A stretch of 64,000 nt of DNA from CAZRHR01 sp964578885 (GCA_964578885.1 CAZOEO010000012.1:1-64000); one strand, 5' to 3'. Numbered from the stretch's first letter, positions 22,734 to 33,150 are shown. The notes: generated by a model not told the origin, from the letters alone. Translations and numbers: made by a program.

Positions 22734-23837
22734 TCATTTGTTCATGGCCAACCTTTTCTGCCACCTGTCAAACAGCCACATCAGCGTCCAATACACGGGT
22801 AAAAGGATGGGATAAAACAGCATCACCAGAAAGACATAGCCATGATGATTTCCGGCGTTTTCTCCAATGATTCGATCAATCAAGCTAAAAGAAAGGATAT
22901 AGCAAAGCAACACCAAAAATGGAATGAGGATGCTGCCTGCAATCACAACCGGGGAAAATCGGCTGTGGATATTGTTTTTCCGATAAAGGTTTATGAGAAG
23001 CAAATGCAAAATGAGACAAATGCCTCCCGCCATGCAAGCCAGTCCGAAAGGCGAAATGGCAATGAGAGCTTGAGCCAGTGGACTTATCTCCGGCGTATAT
23101 GAAAATTCCAAATACTCGCCCGGAAGCGACTGAAAGGTCCAGCTGTTCTGTTTTTGAAACGATTGTTCTTTGGGTTCACCTAGATTGGTGGTCAGGGTTT
23201 TCACGGTTCCTTCCTGTTCAACCACAATGTCTAAACGGCCAAACGATTTCCAAAATTTAGCAGGGGTAAGGGAATATCGAAAACTATGAGATTTTATCCA
23301 GCCGGACACGTCGATCCAGGCATTGGCAGTGTATTCCACCCTGACTTTGTGAACGCCTTCGGGTAAATCGGTTTCAAAATATTTCAATTCATAGATGGGA
23401 TACACATAACCGGTGCTTTCTTGCCAATAAATGGTGACTTCATCACTTGTTCTGGGTTCGCCTTCATTTTCCGTAAGACGGCTAAATCCTGAGAAAGGTG
23501 AATTGTTGAAATGGGTATATTCACTCGGAATGGCTTGAATGGCTACCGGTTGCTGATTCACCCATACATAGAAACTATCTTTATAATCCTGCGCATAAAA
23601 CAAGAGCGGTATTTGTCGACCGGCTACCTCACTTTGAACTGTATATTCCACCACAAACTTTGCCGTCTTAAAATCCTTGTCGATGGTGATGTGGATGAAT
23701 TCCGACAAGATATGGATGTCTTTGCTGGTAAAGGCGGAACTGGTCATGGTGCCGTGTCGAATGGGCGAAGACATGTTGGCCTGGACCATTTGTCCCAAAA
23801 CGAGAAGTAAAAAAGTAAGCGATGCTTTAAAATACAT
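22734..23837 (-). CDS. Unknown exported protein with C-terminal membrane helices
   Basis: A 367-residue protein not assigned to a family. It has a signal peptide (LTFLLLVLGQMVQA, about 6-20), a beta-rich extracytoplasmic region of about 230 residues with many Tyr, Phe and Trp (DFKTAKFVVEYTVQSEV, YWQESTGYVYPIYELKYFETDLP), then three hydrophobic segments (about 255-285, 295-320 and 333-358). It converges with katG. It could be a membrane-anchored sensor or envelope protein; nothing in the context decides. Confidence 0.65.
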   Translation of the reverse strand: MYFKASLTFLLLVLGQMVQANMSSPIRHGTMTSSAFTSKDIHILSEFIHITIDKDFKTAKFVVEYTVQSEVAGRQIPLLFYAQDYKDSFYVWVNQQPVAIQAIPSEYTHFNNSPFSGFSRLTENEGEPRTSDEVTIYWQESTGYVYPIYELKYFETDLPEGVHKVRVEYTANAWIDVSGWIKSHSFRYSLTPAKFWKSFGRLDIVVEQEGTVKTLTTNLGEPKEQSFQKQNSWTFQSLPGEYLEFSYTPEISPLAQALIAISPFGLACMAGGICLILHLLLINLYRKNNIHSRFSPVVIAGSILIPFLVLLCYILSFSLIDRIIGENAGNHHGYVFLVMLFYPILLPVYWTLMWLFDRWQKRLAMNK

Positions 23838-24100
23838 GCAGAGCGTTTTTGAGTAGGATGGTGGTGGAATAGGGCTGGTTACAGTTCTGTGGTAACTTCT
23901 TATGAATTCATCATCAATATACTATAAAAATTTAAACAGGGTAAGGTGGTCTCGTTTATTTAGAAACAAAAGTGGTGAAATGGATCTGGGAAATGCCACG
24001 GTCGTCCGATACGGAGCATACCCTGTGATCCGGGAAAAAATATGTTGTTCAATGATGCTGCAAAATCAGCCCGGAGTGCATCGTCACCTTTCTCCTCAAA

Positions 24101-24886
24101 TTAAAACAAAGCTTTAAATGCCGCATACCCCGCATCACCCGTTTCACTGCCCTGACAACCCAGGGTTTGTTTCTGGTTCTGAATGTCTTGAACGCGATTT
24201 CCCGGATCTGGATGCGTACTCAAAAAGGTCGGAATCTGCGGATTGGATTCTTCTGCCATTAGTTTCTCGAAAAATCCTGCCGCCCCATCGGCCTGAAAGC
24301 GCGTTTTACACAAATACGACACACTCCGCGCATCAGCTTCTCGCTCATCGGATCTGCTAAACTCAAGGCCAATAAGTCCACCGGCAATTTGTCCCAATTC
24401 CTGTTGGTTTTCTCCTAATAAAATATCGGTAAGCAGCTGGATACCATACGCTTTGGTGAGCTGGGCTGTACTATGTCTTTCATCTGCATGTGCCATCTCA
24501 TGCGCTAAAACGCCCAACAATTCATGCGTGCTGTCTAAATACTTAATCAAACCGGTATAAATGAAAATATATCCGCCAGGCGCACAAAAGGCATTTAATA
24601 CTGCATCGTCCTGAATCAGATAGACTTCCCAGGCAAAGGTTTCTGCATATTTTATTTCTCCGGTGGTCAATAATTCATCGCGCAAATTATCTACAAAAGC
24701 ATACGCTTCCGGTGCTGTGGATCTGGGAATAACAGGATATTGCTGCGGCTTAGACAAAATTTCGTCCCGTAGCTGCTGGCCAAAAGTGATGTCCTGCGAT
24801 ACAGAAAAAATATTAAACCCATCTCCACATTGCAGGCCGGAAAAACCTACCAACAATCCTAAAAAATACACTTTGAATTTTTTCAT
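24101..24886 (-). CDS. M48-family zinc metalloprotease, lipoprotein
   Basis: A 261-residue periplasmic peptidase related to BepA/LoiP and the Oma1 group. The lipoprotein signal ends in GLQCGD (Cys about 20). The zinc motif is HEMAH with H129, E130 and H133, and the third ligand is probably the Glu in SRSDEREADARS. The YIFIYTGLIKYL segment before the motif and the STHPDPGNRVQDI segment near the end are family hallmarks. Members cut misfolded outer membrane proteins or act in envelope quality control. Divergent from fabH with 71 bp between them. Confidence 0.88.
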   Translation of the reverse strand: MKKFKVYFLGLLVGFSGLQCGDGFNIFSVSQDITFGQQLRDEILSKPQQYPVIPRSTAPEAYAFVDNLRDELLTTGEIKYAETFAWEVYLIQDDAVLNAFCAPGGYIFIYTGLIKYLDSTHELLGVLAHEMAHADERHSTAQLTKAYGIQLLTDILLGENQQELGQIAGGLIGLEFSRSDEREADARSVSYLCKTRFQADGAAGFFEKLMAEESNPQIPTFLSTHPDPGNRVQDIQNQKQTLGCQGSETGDAGYAAFKALF

Positions 24887-24934
24887 AGGTTAAAATTAGG
24901 GTTTTTAAAAGATACGGAAAACTGCTATTCCACA

Positions 24935-24942
24935 TATATTTG
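24935..24942 (+). promoter_or_regulatory. Putative -7 promoter element of fabH
   Basis: TATATTTG fits the Bacteroidota -7 consensus and lies 15 bp before the fabH ATG, implying a very short leader. A matching -33 element is not clear. Confidence 0.35.
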
Positions 24943-24957
24943 TGAGAAGTAACGCTT

Positions 24958-25959
24958 ATGCCAACGCCCATTCTTTCCGGTGTCGGGTATCATGTTCCGG
25001 AACAACGGATCACCAACGCCGATTTAGAAAAACTAATGGACACTTCCGATGCTTGGATTCAGGAAAGAACCGGAATTCAAGAGCGCCGTTATGCGGTGCC
25101 CGGAAAAGATACCACCTCGGGTATGGGAACCAAAGCCGCAGAAGCAGCTTTGGAACATGCCGGATTGCGGGCGCAAGACATCGATCTTCTCGTGTTCGCA
25201 ACCTTGAGCCCGGATTACTATTTTCCCGGAAGTGGCGTATTGGTTCAGCGAAATTTACAAATGCCGACCATTCCCTGTCTGGATGTGCGTGCCCAATGCT
25301 CTGGTTTTATTTACGGTTTGTCCATTGCTCAGCAATATATTCGAACCGGTGAAGCTAGAAATGTGTTGGTCATTGGCGCTGAATCCCAAACTTGCCTCAT
25401 GGAATTGAGCGATCGTGGACGCAATGTGGCAGTTATTTTCGGAGATGGCGCCGGGGCGGCAGTGTTAAAAGCCGGCCAAACCGATGATTCGGGTGCGCTT
25501 TTGGCCACGTCCATCCACGCGCAAGGTCAGTTTGCGGAGGAATTGTACCTGCGACATCCCGGAACCTTGGCTTCACCACGGTTAACCCCGGGAATGCTCA
25601 CCGATGGTTCTATGTTGCCAGTGATGAATGGTCCTACAGTGTTTAAACATGCTGTCACCCGGTTCGAGGAAGCCATTCGTGAAGTCCATGAGAAGGCGGG
25701 GAAATCAGTCGATCAACTTGATGTGCTTATTCCTCATCAGGCCAATTTGCGCATTTCTCAGGCCATTCAGAAAAAACTTGGATTGGAGGACCATCAGGTG
25801 GTCAATAATGTTCAACAATTCGGAAATACCACCGCGGCTTCCATTCCCATTGCGCTTGCACAGGCCTGGCAAGAGGGAAGAATTCAACCCGGACATCAGG
25901 TTTGTATGGCGGCTTTTGGCTCCGGATTTACCTGGGGAAGCGCCTTGGTGCAATTTTAA
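24958..25959 (+). CDS. fabH: 3-oxoacyl-ACP synthase III (FabH-type ketosynthase)
   Basis: Condenses a short acyl-CoA starter with malonyl-ACP to open fatty acid synthesis. The triad C114 (RAQCSGF), H260 (IPHQAN) and N290 (FGNTTAAS) is complete. TSDAWIQERTGIQERR near the N-terminus is the conserved FabH CoA-site region. Length of 333 is normal. The gene is solitary, not in a fab or plsX operon, so it may be a second paralogue feeding a special lipid. It converges with the permease gene at 26011. Confidence 0.9.
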   Translation: MPTPILSGVGYHVPEQRITNADLEKLMDTSDAWIQERTGIQERRYAVPGKDTTSGMGTKAAEAALEHAGLRAQDIDLLVFATLSPDYYFPGSGVLVQRNLQMPTIPCLDVRAQCSGFIYGLSIAQQYIRTGEARNVLVIGAESQTCLMELSDRGRNVAVIFGDGAGAAVLKAGQTDDSGALLATSIHAQGQFAEELYLRHPGTLASPRLTPGMLTDGSMLPVMNGPTVFKHAVTRFEEAIREVHEKAGKSVDQLDVLIPHQANLRISQAIQKKLGLEDHQVVNNVQQFGNTTAASIPIALAQAWQEGRIQPGHQVCMAAFGSGFTWGSALVQF

Positions 25960-26010
25960 AAGGGAAAAGGTCGGTGCCGTTATTTTACGGGAAAATGAAC
26001 CTCCTGACAT

Positions 26011-27240
26011 TTATTCATGACGTAAAGCGTCGATGGGATTGAGCCTCGAAGCTTTAATGGCCGGGTAAAGTCCTGCACCCACACCCACTAAAAAACAGAC
26101 CAACACAGAAAGAATCATCCAATTCCAGGGAAGAATGAATGCGCCGGAAAATATCGCAGATACCACATTTCCTAATAAAATTCCCAGCACAATACCAAGT
26201 CCTCCTCCGATCTGACAGATGAGCATGGCTTCGGTTAAAAACTGATATACAATATCTTTACGCTGCGCCCCAAGGGCTTTTCGAGTGCCGATTTCCTTGG
26301 TTCTTTCGGTTACGCTGACCAACATGATGTTGAGCAAACCAACCAGGGCGCCAATCAAGGTAATGCCGGCAATGACCAGTGAACCCAATCGAATCATTTG
26401 GGTGAGGCCTTCCAAATCTGAAGTGAGTCCATCACTTTTTTCAATTACAAAGCTCGATTCGTCTTGTGGTAAATCCCGCCGGATATTTCTGAACAAACCT
26501 TCTGCCTCGGCTGAGGCGGCATGCATGGTTTCTGGTGTCGGACATTTCACCGTAATATTAAAGGTGGTGCGATTGGTCAACAAGGCAATACGCAAGACGG
26601 CCAGCGGCACCAGGGCCATTCTGTCGTTGCCGGAACCCATACCGGAACCTTTGCTTTCTAAGGTGCCAATAACGCGAAATCGCTGATTACCAATCCAAAG
26701 CATTTCACCTATGGGCGATTGTCCCGGAAAAAACGTTCGCACCAAATCCGCTCCGATGATGACAACAGAAGCGCCGTCTTCGGCTTCTCTGGCTTGAAAA
26801 TTTCTTCCGGTGGCTATTTGAAACCCACTGACTTCCAAATAGTTTTCGTCTCCGCCGATGATAACAATCTTCGGATGGGTACGTTTGTTTTTGTAGCGGA
26901 CTACGCCGGTACTGGTGGCATTGGCAGAAACGGAAACTATACCATGCGAAGCATATCGATCCGCAAATTGTCGCGCTTCATCAAACCGAATGGCTGGAAA
27001 ACTTTTTCGTTCTCCTTCTCCTCCCATACGCCAGCGCGTTTTGGAGCGAATGGAAAAGGAATTGGAGCCCAGCGTAGCAAAATTGTCGCCTACTGCTTTG
27101 GAAAGGGCGTCGATCGCGGTGAGCATGCCGACCAACGACATAATCCCAACTCCAATAATGAGAATGGTGAGCAATGTACGAACCCTTTGTCCCTGAAGGG
27201 AACGCCAGGCCATACGCAGGTGTTCGTTCCACGCTTTCAT
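26011..27240 (-). CDS. MacB/FtsX-type ABC transporter permease
   Basis: A 409-residue permease with four membrane helices: one near 20-45, a large periplasmic domain (about 50-275), then helices near 283-305, 340-365 and 375-400. The N-terminal segment RTLLTILIIGVGIMSLVGML, the RNFQAREAED core and the VSVTERTKEIGTRKALGA coupling segment are typical MacB_PCD/FtsX features. MacB-type pumps need a cognate ATPase and often an adaptor; neither is adjacent here. It follows the RND efflux operon on the same strand with a gap of 51 bp, so it may be co-transcribed with it. Confidence 0.88.
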   Translation of the reverse strand: MKAWNEHLRMAWRSLQGQRVRTLLTILIIGVGIMSLVGMLTAIDALSKAVGDNFATLGSNSFSIRSKTRWRMGGEGERKSFPAIRFDEARQFADRYASHGIVSVSANATSTGVVRYKNKRTHPKIVIIGGDENYLEVSGFQIATGRNFQAREAEDGASVVIIGADLVRTFFPGQSPIGEMLWIGNQRFRVIGTLESKGSGMGSGNDRMALVPLAVLRIALLTNRTTFNITVKCPTPETMHAASAEAEGLFRNIRRDLPQDESSFVIEKSDGLTSDLEGLTQMIRLGSLVIAGITLIGALVGLLNIMLVSVTERTKEIGTRKALGAQRKDIVYQFLTEAMLICQIGGGLGIVLGILLGNVVSAIFSGAFILPWNWMILSVLVCFLVGVGAGLYPAIKASRLNPIDALRHE

Positions 27241-27291
27241 GTAATCGAAGGTAGCTGATTTTCACATCTACCTCTGGAAAAAAAAGTTAAT

Positions 27292-28740
27292 TCATGGATT
27301 GGATTGGGTGGCGCCACCCAAAGCACGATAATAACGAAGTGTGCTGAAATAAAGATCTCTCCTTAACCCGATGAGCGATAACTCTGCGTTTAACACGTTT
27401 TGCTGGGCATTTAAAATTTCCAGGTAGCTGGAATTGGCTGTAATAAATAGCGTATTGGAGATTTGAACCGATTCACTGAGTACTGTTACTTCTCTGGTTT
27501 TCAATGTGATGGCTTCCTGCAAATTGTTCATCTTTTGCATCAGGTTAATTACCTCCAGATAAGCCTGCATCACTGTTTTGCGATATTGTTGGTAGGCCAT
27601 TTCTTGTCTGGCGGTGGCCACGCGGAAATTGGCGCGAATGGCACCTTGTTGAAAGATAGGACTTACTAAACCGGACATGGCTTGGTAGGCAAGTGAAGCT
27701 GGTGCTGTTAGGAAAAAACTCGGGTTAAAGCTGTTAAATCCACCTTGCGCACTCAGGGTAAGACTCGGGAAAAAGGCCGCTCGGGCCGCTTTCAGATCTG
27801 CACCGGAAGCCAAATATTCCAGCTCCGCCTGACGAATATCGGGCCGATTTTGTAAGAATTCACTCACACGACCAGACGTAAGGGTAATGTGCGCAAATGC
27901 TTTGTCCGGAAACTTAATGGAAGGAATGTCCAAATCCGGCTGACCTAACAATAATCTAAGACCATTTCTCACTTCAATCACATTTTGTTTCAGGAGAAAT
28001 TCCAGACCTTGGGTATGTAAAAGTTGGGCTTCGATTTGCGTAACCCCCAATTCAGTGGCGCGGCCACCGGATTTTTGGATTTCAATGGTTTCGAAGGCGC
28101 GCTGTTGTAGGGCTACGTTTTTCCGGATAATTTCTAATTCTGCGTCCAGGGCCGCCAAAGTATAATAATATTCTGCCACGGTGGTGATGAGCTGTGCCTG
28201 TGCAAACTGCGCAAGTCCCAAAGCGCCTTCTTTTCTTAAACGAGCGGCATTTTTCTGATTGCGTAATTTTCCTCGGATATCTATTTCCCAGGTTAAGTCC
28301 AAACTAAGCATGAAGTCCGGCAAATGCTCGTCCATTCTTTGTTCCGGTTCTATGTTCGGGCTAAAATTGGTATCGAAGTTTCCTACACCATCTATCGTAT
28401 ATTTTCCATAACGGCGAACACCCGCTCCGGCCATACCTTGAATAGCTGGTAAAAACCAAAACTTCTGTCCGTGCAAATGTGCTTTAGCCACCTTTACCTG
28501 CTGAAGTGCAATCAGGAAATCCGGGTTTTGTTGTAAGGCGATCCGAATGTATTTCTGCAGCAAAGTATCCGGGAAAAATTGCTCCCATGAAGAGGAGGCC
28601 AACGATTTTCCAGTTTGGGTCGTATCTGCCATAAAGTTAGATGGCAAAGCGACTTTCTGACTTTCAGGAATACTTGGAATTTTACATGCGGCCAGTCCAA
28701 GAGCTAGCATCATGACAAAGAAGTTAGTGCGAAGCATCAT
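27292..28740 (-). CDS. RND efflux outer membrane factor lipoprotein (NodT/OprM family)
   Basis: A TolC-like trimeric outer membrane channel that completes the efflux system encoded upstream. The start ATG 28740 gives a lipoprotein signal with Cys19 in LGLAACK. Two repeated OEP domains are visible through long helical stretches; QARQ-type coiled coil and the RPDIRQAELEYLASGADLKAARAAFFPSL region are characteristic of the second domain. Length of about 482 residues is normal. The start overlaps the end of the RND pump gene by 17 bp. Confidence 0.9.
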   Translation of the reverse strand: MMLRTNFFVMMLALGLAACKIPSIPESQKVALPSNFMADTTQTGKSLASSSWEQFFPDTLLQKYIRIALQQNPDFLIALQQVKVAKAHLHGQKFWFLPAIQGMAGAGVRRYGKYTIDGVGNFDTNFSPNIEPEQRMDEHLPDFMLSLDLTWEIDIRGKLRNQKNAARLRKEGALGLAQFAQAQLITTVAEYYYTLAALDAELEIIRKNVALQQRAFETIEIQKSGGRATELGVTQIEAQLLHTQGLEFLLKQNVIEVRNGLRLLLGQPDLDIPSIKFPDKAFAHITLTSGRVSEFLQNRPDIRQAELEYLASGADLKAARAAFFPSLTLSAQGGFNSFNPSFFLTAPASLAYQAMSGLVSPIFQQGAIRANFRVATARQEMAYQQYRKTVMQAYLEVINLMQKMNNLQEAITLKTREVTVLSESVQISNTLFITANSSYLEILNAQQNVLNAELSLIGLRRDLYFSTLRYYRALGGATQSNP

Positions 28741-31700
28741 TTTGGATTGTGCGTTTTTTAGGCATTTTAGCAAACAAGACAAACAGGCCGGGAATAAGAA
28801 TTACTCCGAAAATGGTGCCGAACAACATGCCTCCCGCAGCAGCGGTTCCAATGGAGCGGTTTCCCATGGCTCCGGCGCCATTGGCTATCATCAAAGGAAT
28901 TAAACCTGCCACAAAAGCCAGAGAGGTCATCAGAATCGGACGCAACCTGGCAGCCGCACCTTCTATGGCCGCTTGTAAAACGGTGGCACCCTCCTGTAAT
29001 CGCTGATTCGCAAACTCTACAATCAAGATGGCATTTTTCCCGAGCAGACCAATTAACATTACTAAAGCGACTTGTGCGTAAATGTTGTTTTCCAAACCAA
29101 GGATTTTTAGCATGAAATAGGAGCCGAAAATACCCGTTGGAAGCGATAAAAGTACGGGAATGGGGAGCCGAAAACTTTCGTATTGTGCTGAAAGAATGAG
29201 ATATACAAACAGGAGGCAAATGCCAAAGATGAAAATGGCCTGGTTGCCACTCAACACTTCTTCTCTGGTCATCCCGCTCCATTCATAAGCAAAACCTTTG
29301 GGTAAAACTTTGGTGGCAGTTTCTTTAATAGCACGAATAGCATCTCCGGAGCTAAATCCCTGACTGGCTTCTCCATTAATCATTACCGCATTGAACATAT
29401 TGAAGCGGGTCAACTGGTCTGGTCCATATACCCGTTCCAATTTCAAAATGCTGCCATAAGGCACCATCTCGCCACGGCTATTTTTTATTTGAAGACTTAG
29501 CAGGTCCTCCGGATTTTCGCGATATTCAGGCAAGGCTTGTACCATCACCTTGTACATCATTCCGAATTTGATGAAATTGGAGGCATAGTAAGAACCAAAA
29601 AAGGCCTGCAGTCCTTCCATGGCTGCATTCACTGTAACACCTTTTTTGGCCGCCATGTCGTAATCGAACCGAATGAGGTATTGAGGGAAATTCGGATTGA
29701 ACGTGGTAAAGGCATTTCCAATTTCGGGACGGTGGTTTAGTTCGGCCAAAAACTGATCTGACACTTCCGCCAGCTTGTTCAGGTCTCCTCCGCCTGTTCT
29801 GTCTAATATTCTGAATTCAAATCCAGCCGCATTTCCGAATCCGGGGACGGTGGGTGGGGGGAAGAATTCAATTTTACCATCTGCGATGCCAGCCGTTGCC
29901 TCCTGGAAAACAGGAATGAGATCGAAAATTTTTTCTTCACGCTGGTCCCATGGTTTTAAATTCACCATTCCCATCCCATACGAAGCACCGGCGGCTTCGG
30001 TGAGCAGGCTGTAACCGGCCAAAGTGGAAATGGATTCTACCGTAGGATGTTTTGAAATGGCAGTGTACACTTCGTCCAATACTTTTTCCGTTCTTTCCAT
30101 GGTTGCTCCCGGAGGGGTATCCACGTTGATGTATAGTACGCCTTGGTCTTCCGTTGGAATAAAACCACTTGGAAGAATGCTGTTTACACCCCATGATGCA
30201 GCAAAAAAGACAGCCAAAATCCCTAAGGTGATGACTTTTCGCCCTGCAATTCGCTCGATTAACCGGTTATATTTTCCGGCCAGGGAATCATAGCGGCCAT
30301 TGAATCCTTTGAAAAATTTACCAAGTAGATTGTTTGAAACGTGACCATGGTTGTTTTTAAGGAAAATGGCACAAAGGGCAGGGGTGAGGGTGAGTGCGTT
30401 CACCGCAGATATGACAATGGCGATGGCGAGGGTCAGTGAGAACTGTCTGTAAAAAATCCCGACAGGGCCAGACATAAATGCCACAGGTACGAATACGGCT
30501 GACATCACCAGTGAAATGGCCACAATGGCACCTCCGATTTCTTTCATGGAATCGATGGTGGCTTCCATGGGTTCCATGCCGGTGCTTTCCATTTTCGCAT
30601 GCACTGCTTCTACGACCACAATAGCGTCATCCACCACAATACCAATGGCTAAAACCAGAGCAAACAGCGTGAGCAGATTAATGGAAAAGCCAAGCATGCT
30701 CAAAAACGCAAAGGTTCCAATTAAAGACACCGGAACAGCCATGGCCGGAATGATGGTAGATCTCCAATCCTGAAGGAATAGAAACACCACAATAGATACC
30801 AGGATAAACGCCTCAATCAGTGTCTTAATTACTTCATAAATAGAAGCATCTAAAAAGCGTGATACATCATAATTGATGTTGTAAGTCATGCCGGGAGGAA
30901 AAGAAGACACTTTAAGTTCTTCCATCCGTTTTTTAATATTCTGAATAACCTCACGTGCGTTGGAACCAGGTCTTTGTTTAATCATAATAGACGCCGACGG
31001 ACGCCCATCTGTTTTAGATTTCATGTGATAGTCCAGCGATCCTAACTCAATTTCGGCTACATCTCTGAGTCTGAGAATAGAACCATCTGAATTGGCACGA
31101 ATAGGAATATTGCCGTAGTCGGTGCTATCTGAAAATTTTCCCGTGTAACGCAAGACATACTGCAGCGGCTGGGTTTGTCTGCCAGACGATTCTCCAGATT
31201 TTCCGGGTGCTGCTTCAATATTTTGTTCACGTATGGCATCAATGATTTCTTGAGGGGAGACTTTGTAAGTCACCATTCTGTCCGGTTTCATCCAGATCCG
31301 CATAGAGAAGTCCTTGGACCCCATGATTTCGGCGAAACCCACCCCTTCGATACGCTTGAGTTCCCGAATAATATTAATGTCGGCGAAGTTGTAAATAAAC
31401 TTCTCATCTACGGTAGGATCTGTACTATATAAGTTCAGATACATGAGCATGGAGTTGACTTCTTTTTCGGAAGTTACCCCTGCTTTTACAACTTCTTCCG
31501 GTAATTCATCAAGAACGGTGGTCACCCTGTTTTGCACAGTTACTGCAGCTACGTCTGGATCCGTGCCCACTTTAAAGCTGATGTTGATGAGCGTAATTCC
31601 ATTGTTGGTGCAAACGGTGGCCATGGACGTCATGCCGGGAACACCATTTACAGCTCTTTCGATGGGCGTAGCCACGGCTTTGGAACAAACTTCTGCGTTG

Positions 31701-31855
31701 GCTCCGGTATATTTGGCCACCACCACCACGGATGGTGGTACAATATCCGGAAACTGTGTAATGGGCAGACTAAAGAATCCCAGTATGCCGACCAACAAAA
31801 TCAGCAAGGATATCACCAGCGACAACACGGGTCGCTGAATAAACATTTTTAGCAT
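28724..31855 (-). CDS. RND multidrug efflux permease, HAE1/AcrB family
   Basis: A 1043-residue inner membrane proton-driven pump with the usual twelve-helix layout. It begins with FIQRPVLSLVISLLILLVG, contains the helix-4 motif VLAIGIVVDDAIVVVEAVH with the proton-relay Asp pair, and helix 10-12 segments (LLGKNAILIVEFANQRLQEG). The two periplasmic porter/docking regions lie at about 30-330 and 560-870. Full length, no disruption. Substrate unknown: drugs, bile salts or lipids are typical of the HAE1 branch. Second gene of the efflux operon. Confidence 0.95.
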   Translation of the reverse strand: MLKMFIQRPVLSLVISLLILLVGILGFFSLPITQFPDIVPPSVVVVAKYTGANAEVCSKAVATPIERAVNGVPGMTSMATVCTNNGITLINISFKVGTDPDVAAVTVQNRVTTVLDELPEEVVKAGVTSEKEVNSMLMYLNLYSTDPTVDEKFIYNFADINIIRELKRIEGVGFAEIMGSKDFSMRIWMKPDRMVTYKVSPQEIIDAIREQNIEAAPGKSGESSGRQTQPLQYVLRYTGKFSDSTDYGNIPIRANSDGSILRLRDVAEIELGSLDYHMKSKTDGRPSASIMIKQRPGSNAREVIQNIKKRMEELKVSSFPPGMTYNINYDVSRFLDASIYEVIKTLIEAFILVSIVVFLFLQDWRSTIIPAMAVPVSLIGTFAFLSMLGFSINLLTLFALVLAIGIVVDDAIVVVEAVHAKMESTGMEPMEATIDSMKEIGGAIVAISLVMSAVFVPVAFMSGPVGIFYRQFSLTLAIAIVISAVNALTLTPALCAIFLKNNHGHVSNNLLGKFFKGFNGRYDSLAGKYNRLIERIAGRKVITLGILAVFFAASWGVNSILPSGFIPTEDQGVLYINVDTPPGATMERTEKVLDEVYTAISKHPTVESISTLAGYSLLTEAAGASYGMGMVNLKPWDQREEKIFDLIPVFQEATAGIADGKIEFFPPPTVPGFGNAAGFEFRILDRTGGGDLNKLAEVSDQFLAELNHRPEIGNAFTTFNPNFPQYLIRFDYDMAAKKGVTVNAAMEGLQAFFGSYYASNFIKFGMMYKVMVQALPEYRENPEDLLSLQIKNSRGEMVPYGSILKLERVYGPDQLTRFNMFNAVMINGEASQGFSSGDAIRAIKETATKVLPKGFAYEWSGMTREEVLSGNQAIFIFGICLLFVYLILSAQYESFRLPIPVLLSLPTGIFGSYFMLKILGLENNIYAQVALVMLIGLLGKNAILIVEFANQRLQEGATVLQAAIEGAAARLRPILMTSLAFVAGLIPLMIANGAGAMGNRSIGTAAAGGMLFGTIFGVILIPGLFVLFAKMPKKRTIQNDASH

Positions 31856-31878
31856 CGTAAATTGATTCTATGGGTAGG

Positions 31879-33051
31879 TTAAAACTCAGAGCCTCCCACT
31901 TCACGGGGAATAATGCGGTCACCATCTTTCAGGTTCTGAATTCCTTCAAAAACTACCCTGTCTCCTTTTTTAAGGCCAGAGCGAACAATATAATACATGC
32001 CAAAGCGCGCCTCAGGTTCAATCGCACGTTGACTCACAAGCCCATTGGGATCCGTAACGTACACATAAGTGCGATCTAAAACCTCAAATGTGGACTTTTG
32101 CGGAACTAAAATGGCGTCGTCCAATTTTCGAGACAACCTGATTCGACCAGAAGATCCATGTTTCAAAAGGTGATCCGGGTTGGGAAATCTCGCACGGAAA
32201 GCAATGGTTCCTGTTCCTTGTTCAATTTCACCTTCCATGGTTTCTACTTTCCCTTTATCCGGATACATGGCGCCGTCTACTAAAATTAACTGAACCTTGT
32301 CTAAAGTAATAATGGAATCGCCAATTAAAGCTTTCATGTATCCAAGGTATTCATTTTCAGATACATTGAAGTATGCATTTACCGTGTGTACATCAGAAAC
32401 CGTGGTTAAAAGACTGCCTTCGTCTATGAGAGAACCAACTTTAAACGGAATACGGTCAATAATTCCATCGAATGGGGCTTTAATAACCGTATGGGATAAA
32501 TTAATGGTCGCATTGCTCACGTTGGCACGGCACTCTGATACGCGAGCCATGAGCGCGTCGTATTTGGCCTTGGCCAAATCTAATTCAGTGCGGTTAACTA
32601 CTTCGCGATCCACCAACAACTTTACGTTGCGCATTTCTAATTCAGCCACACGGGCTTCTGCTTCTGCAATCTGTAAACTTGCTTTGGCTTTTTCCAATTC
32701 ACTCACAAAAATGTCATCGTCTATGGTAAATAAAGTTTGACCTTTCTGCACCATGCGACCTTCATCTACGTGAATTTTTTCCAAATATCCTTTTACCCGT
32801 GCCCTCAATTCAATATTTTGAGAGGCATGAATATCTGCCACGTACTCTTGTTCCATCAGGATGTCACTTTCCTCAATGACGATGACTGGCAATACGTCAG
32901 AGTCCATTTCGTTTTCGCCGGATTCCTTTCCGGATAAACCGCAGGAGGCAATAAACAGAAAAGGAATACTTAGGATTAAAAGATATTGAATTTTCAAGAC
33001 AAAAATTTTTGCAAAACTATAAAGGAAATCATTGATATTACTGGCTTGCAT
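31879..33051 (-). CDS. RND efflux periplasmic adaptor (membrane fusion protein), lipoprotein
   Basis: Bridges the RND pump and the outer membrane channel. The lipidation site is IASCGLS. The lipoyl-like half motifs ELRARVKGYLEKIHVDEGRMVQKGQ and ATINLSHTVIKAPFDGIIDRIPFKVGS flank an alpha-helical hairpin, followed by a beta-barrel domain and the C-terminal proximal domain. The called ATG 33051 places Cys at residue 37. A TTG at 32997 would give a more normal Cys19 signal and lies just after a TAGTTTTG element (33019-33012), so the true start may be there. First gene of the efflux operon. Confidence 0.9.
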   Translation of the reverse strand: MQASNINDFLYSFAKIFVLKIQYLLILSIPFLFIASCGLSGKESGENEMDSDVLPVIVIEESDILMEQEYVADIHASQNIELRARVKGYLEKIHVDEGRMVQKGQTLFTIDDDIFVSELEKAKASLQIAEAEARVAELEMRNVKLLVDREVVNRTELDLAKAKYDALMARVSECRANVSNATINLSHTVIKAPFDGIIDRIPFKVGSLIDEGSLLTTVSDVHTVNAYFNVSENEYLGYMKALIGDSIITLDKVQLILVDGAMYPDKGKVETMEGEIEQGTGTIAFRARFPNPDHLLKHGSSGRIRLSRKLDDAILVPQKSTFEVLDRTYVYVTDPNGLVSQRAIEPEARFGMYYIVRSGLKKGDRVVFEGIQNLKDGDRIIPREVGGSEF

Positions 33052-33150
33052 GAATTTTTAACAACCTTTGTTGAAAGAAATGGCATTTGAGCTGATAAAG
33101 ATTTTAAAGACTATTCTAAGATTTAATTATTTGATAACATGAGGCCGTCC

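Noticed and set aside
23902..24117. 71-codon plus-strand ORF between the membrane protein and the M48 gene
   Set aside because: No family features, and it runs into the 3' end of the opposite-strand M48 gene.
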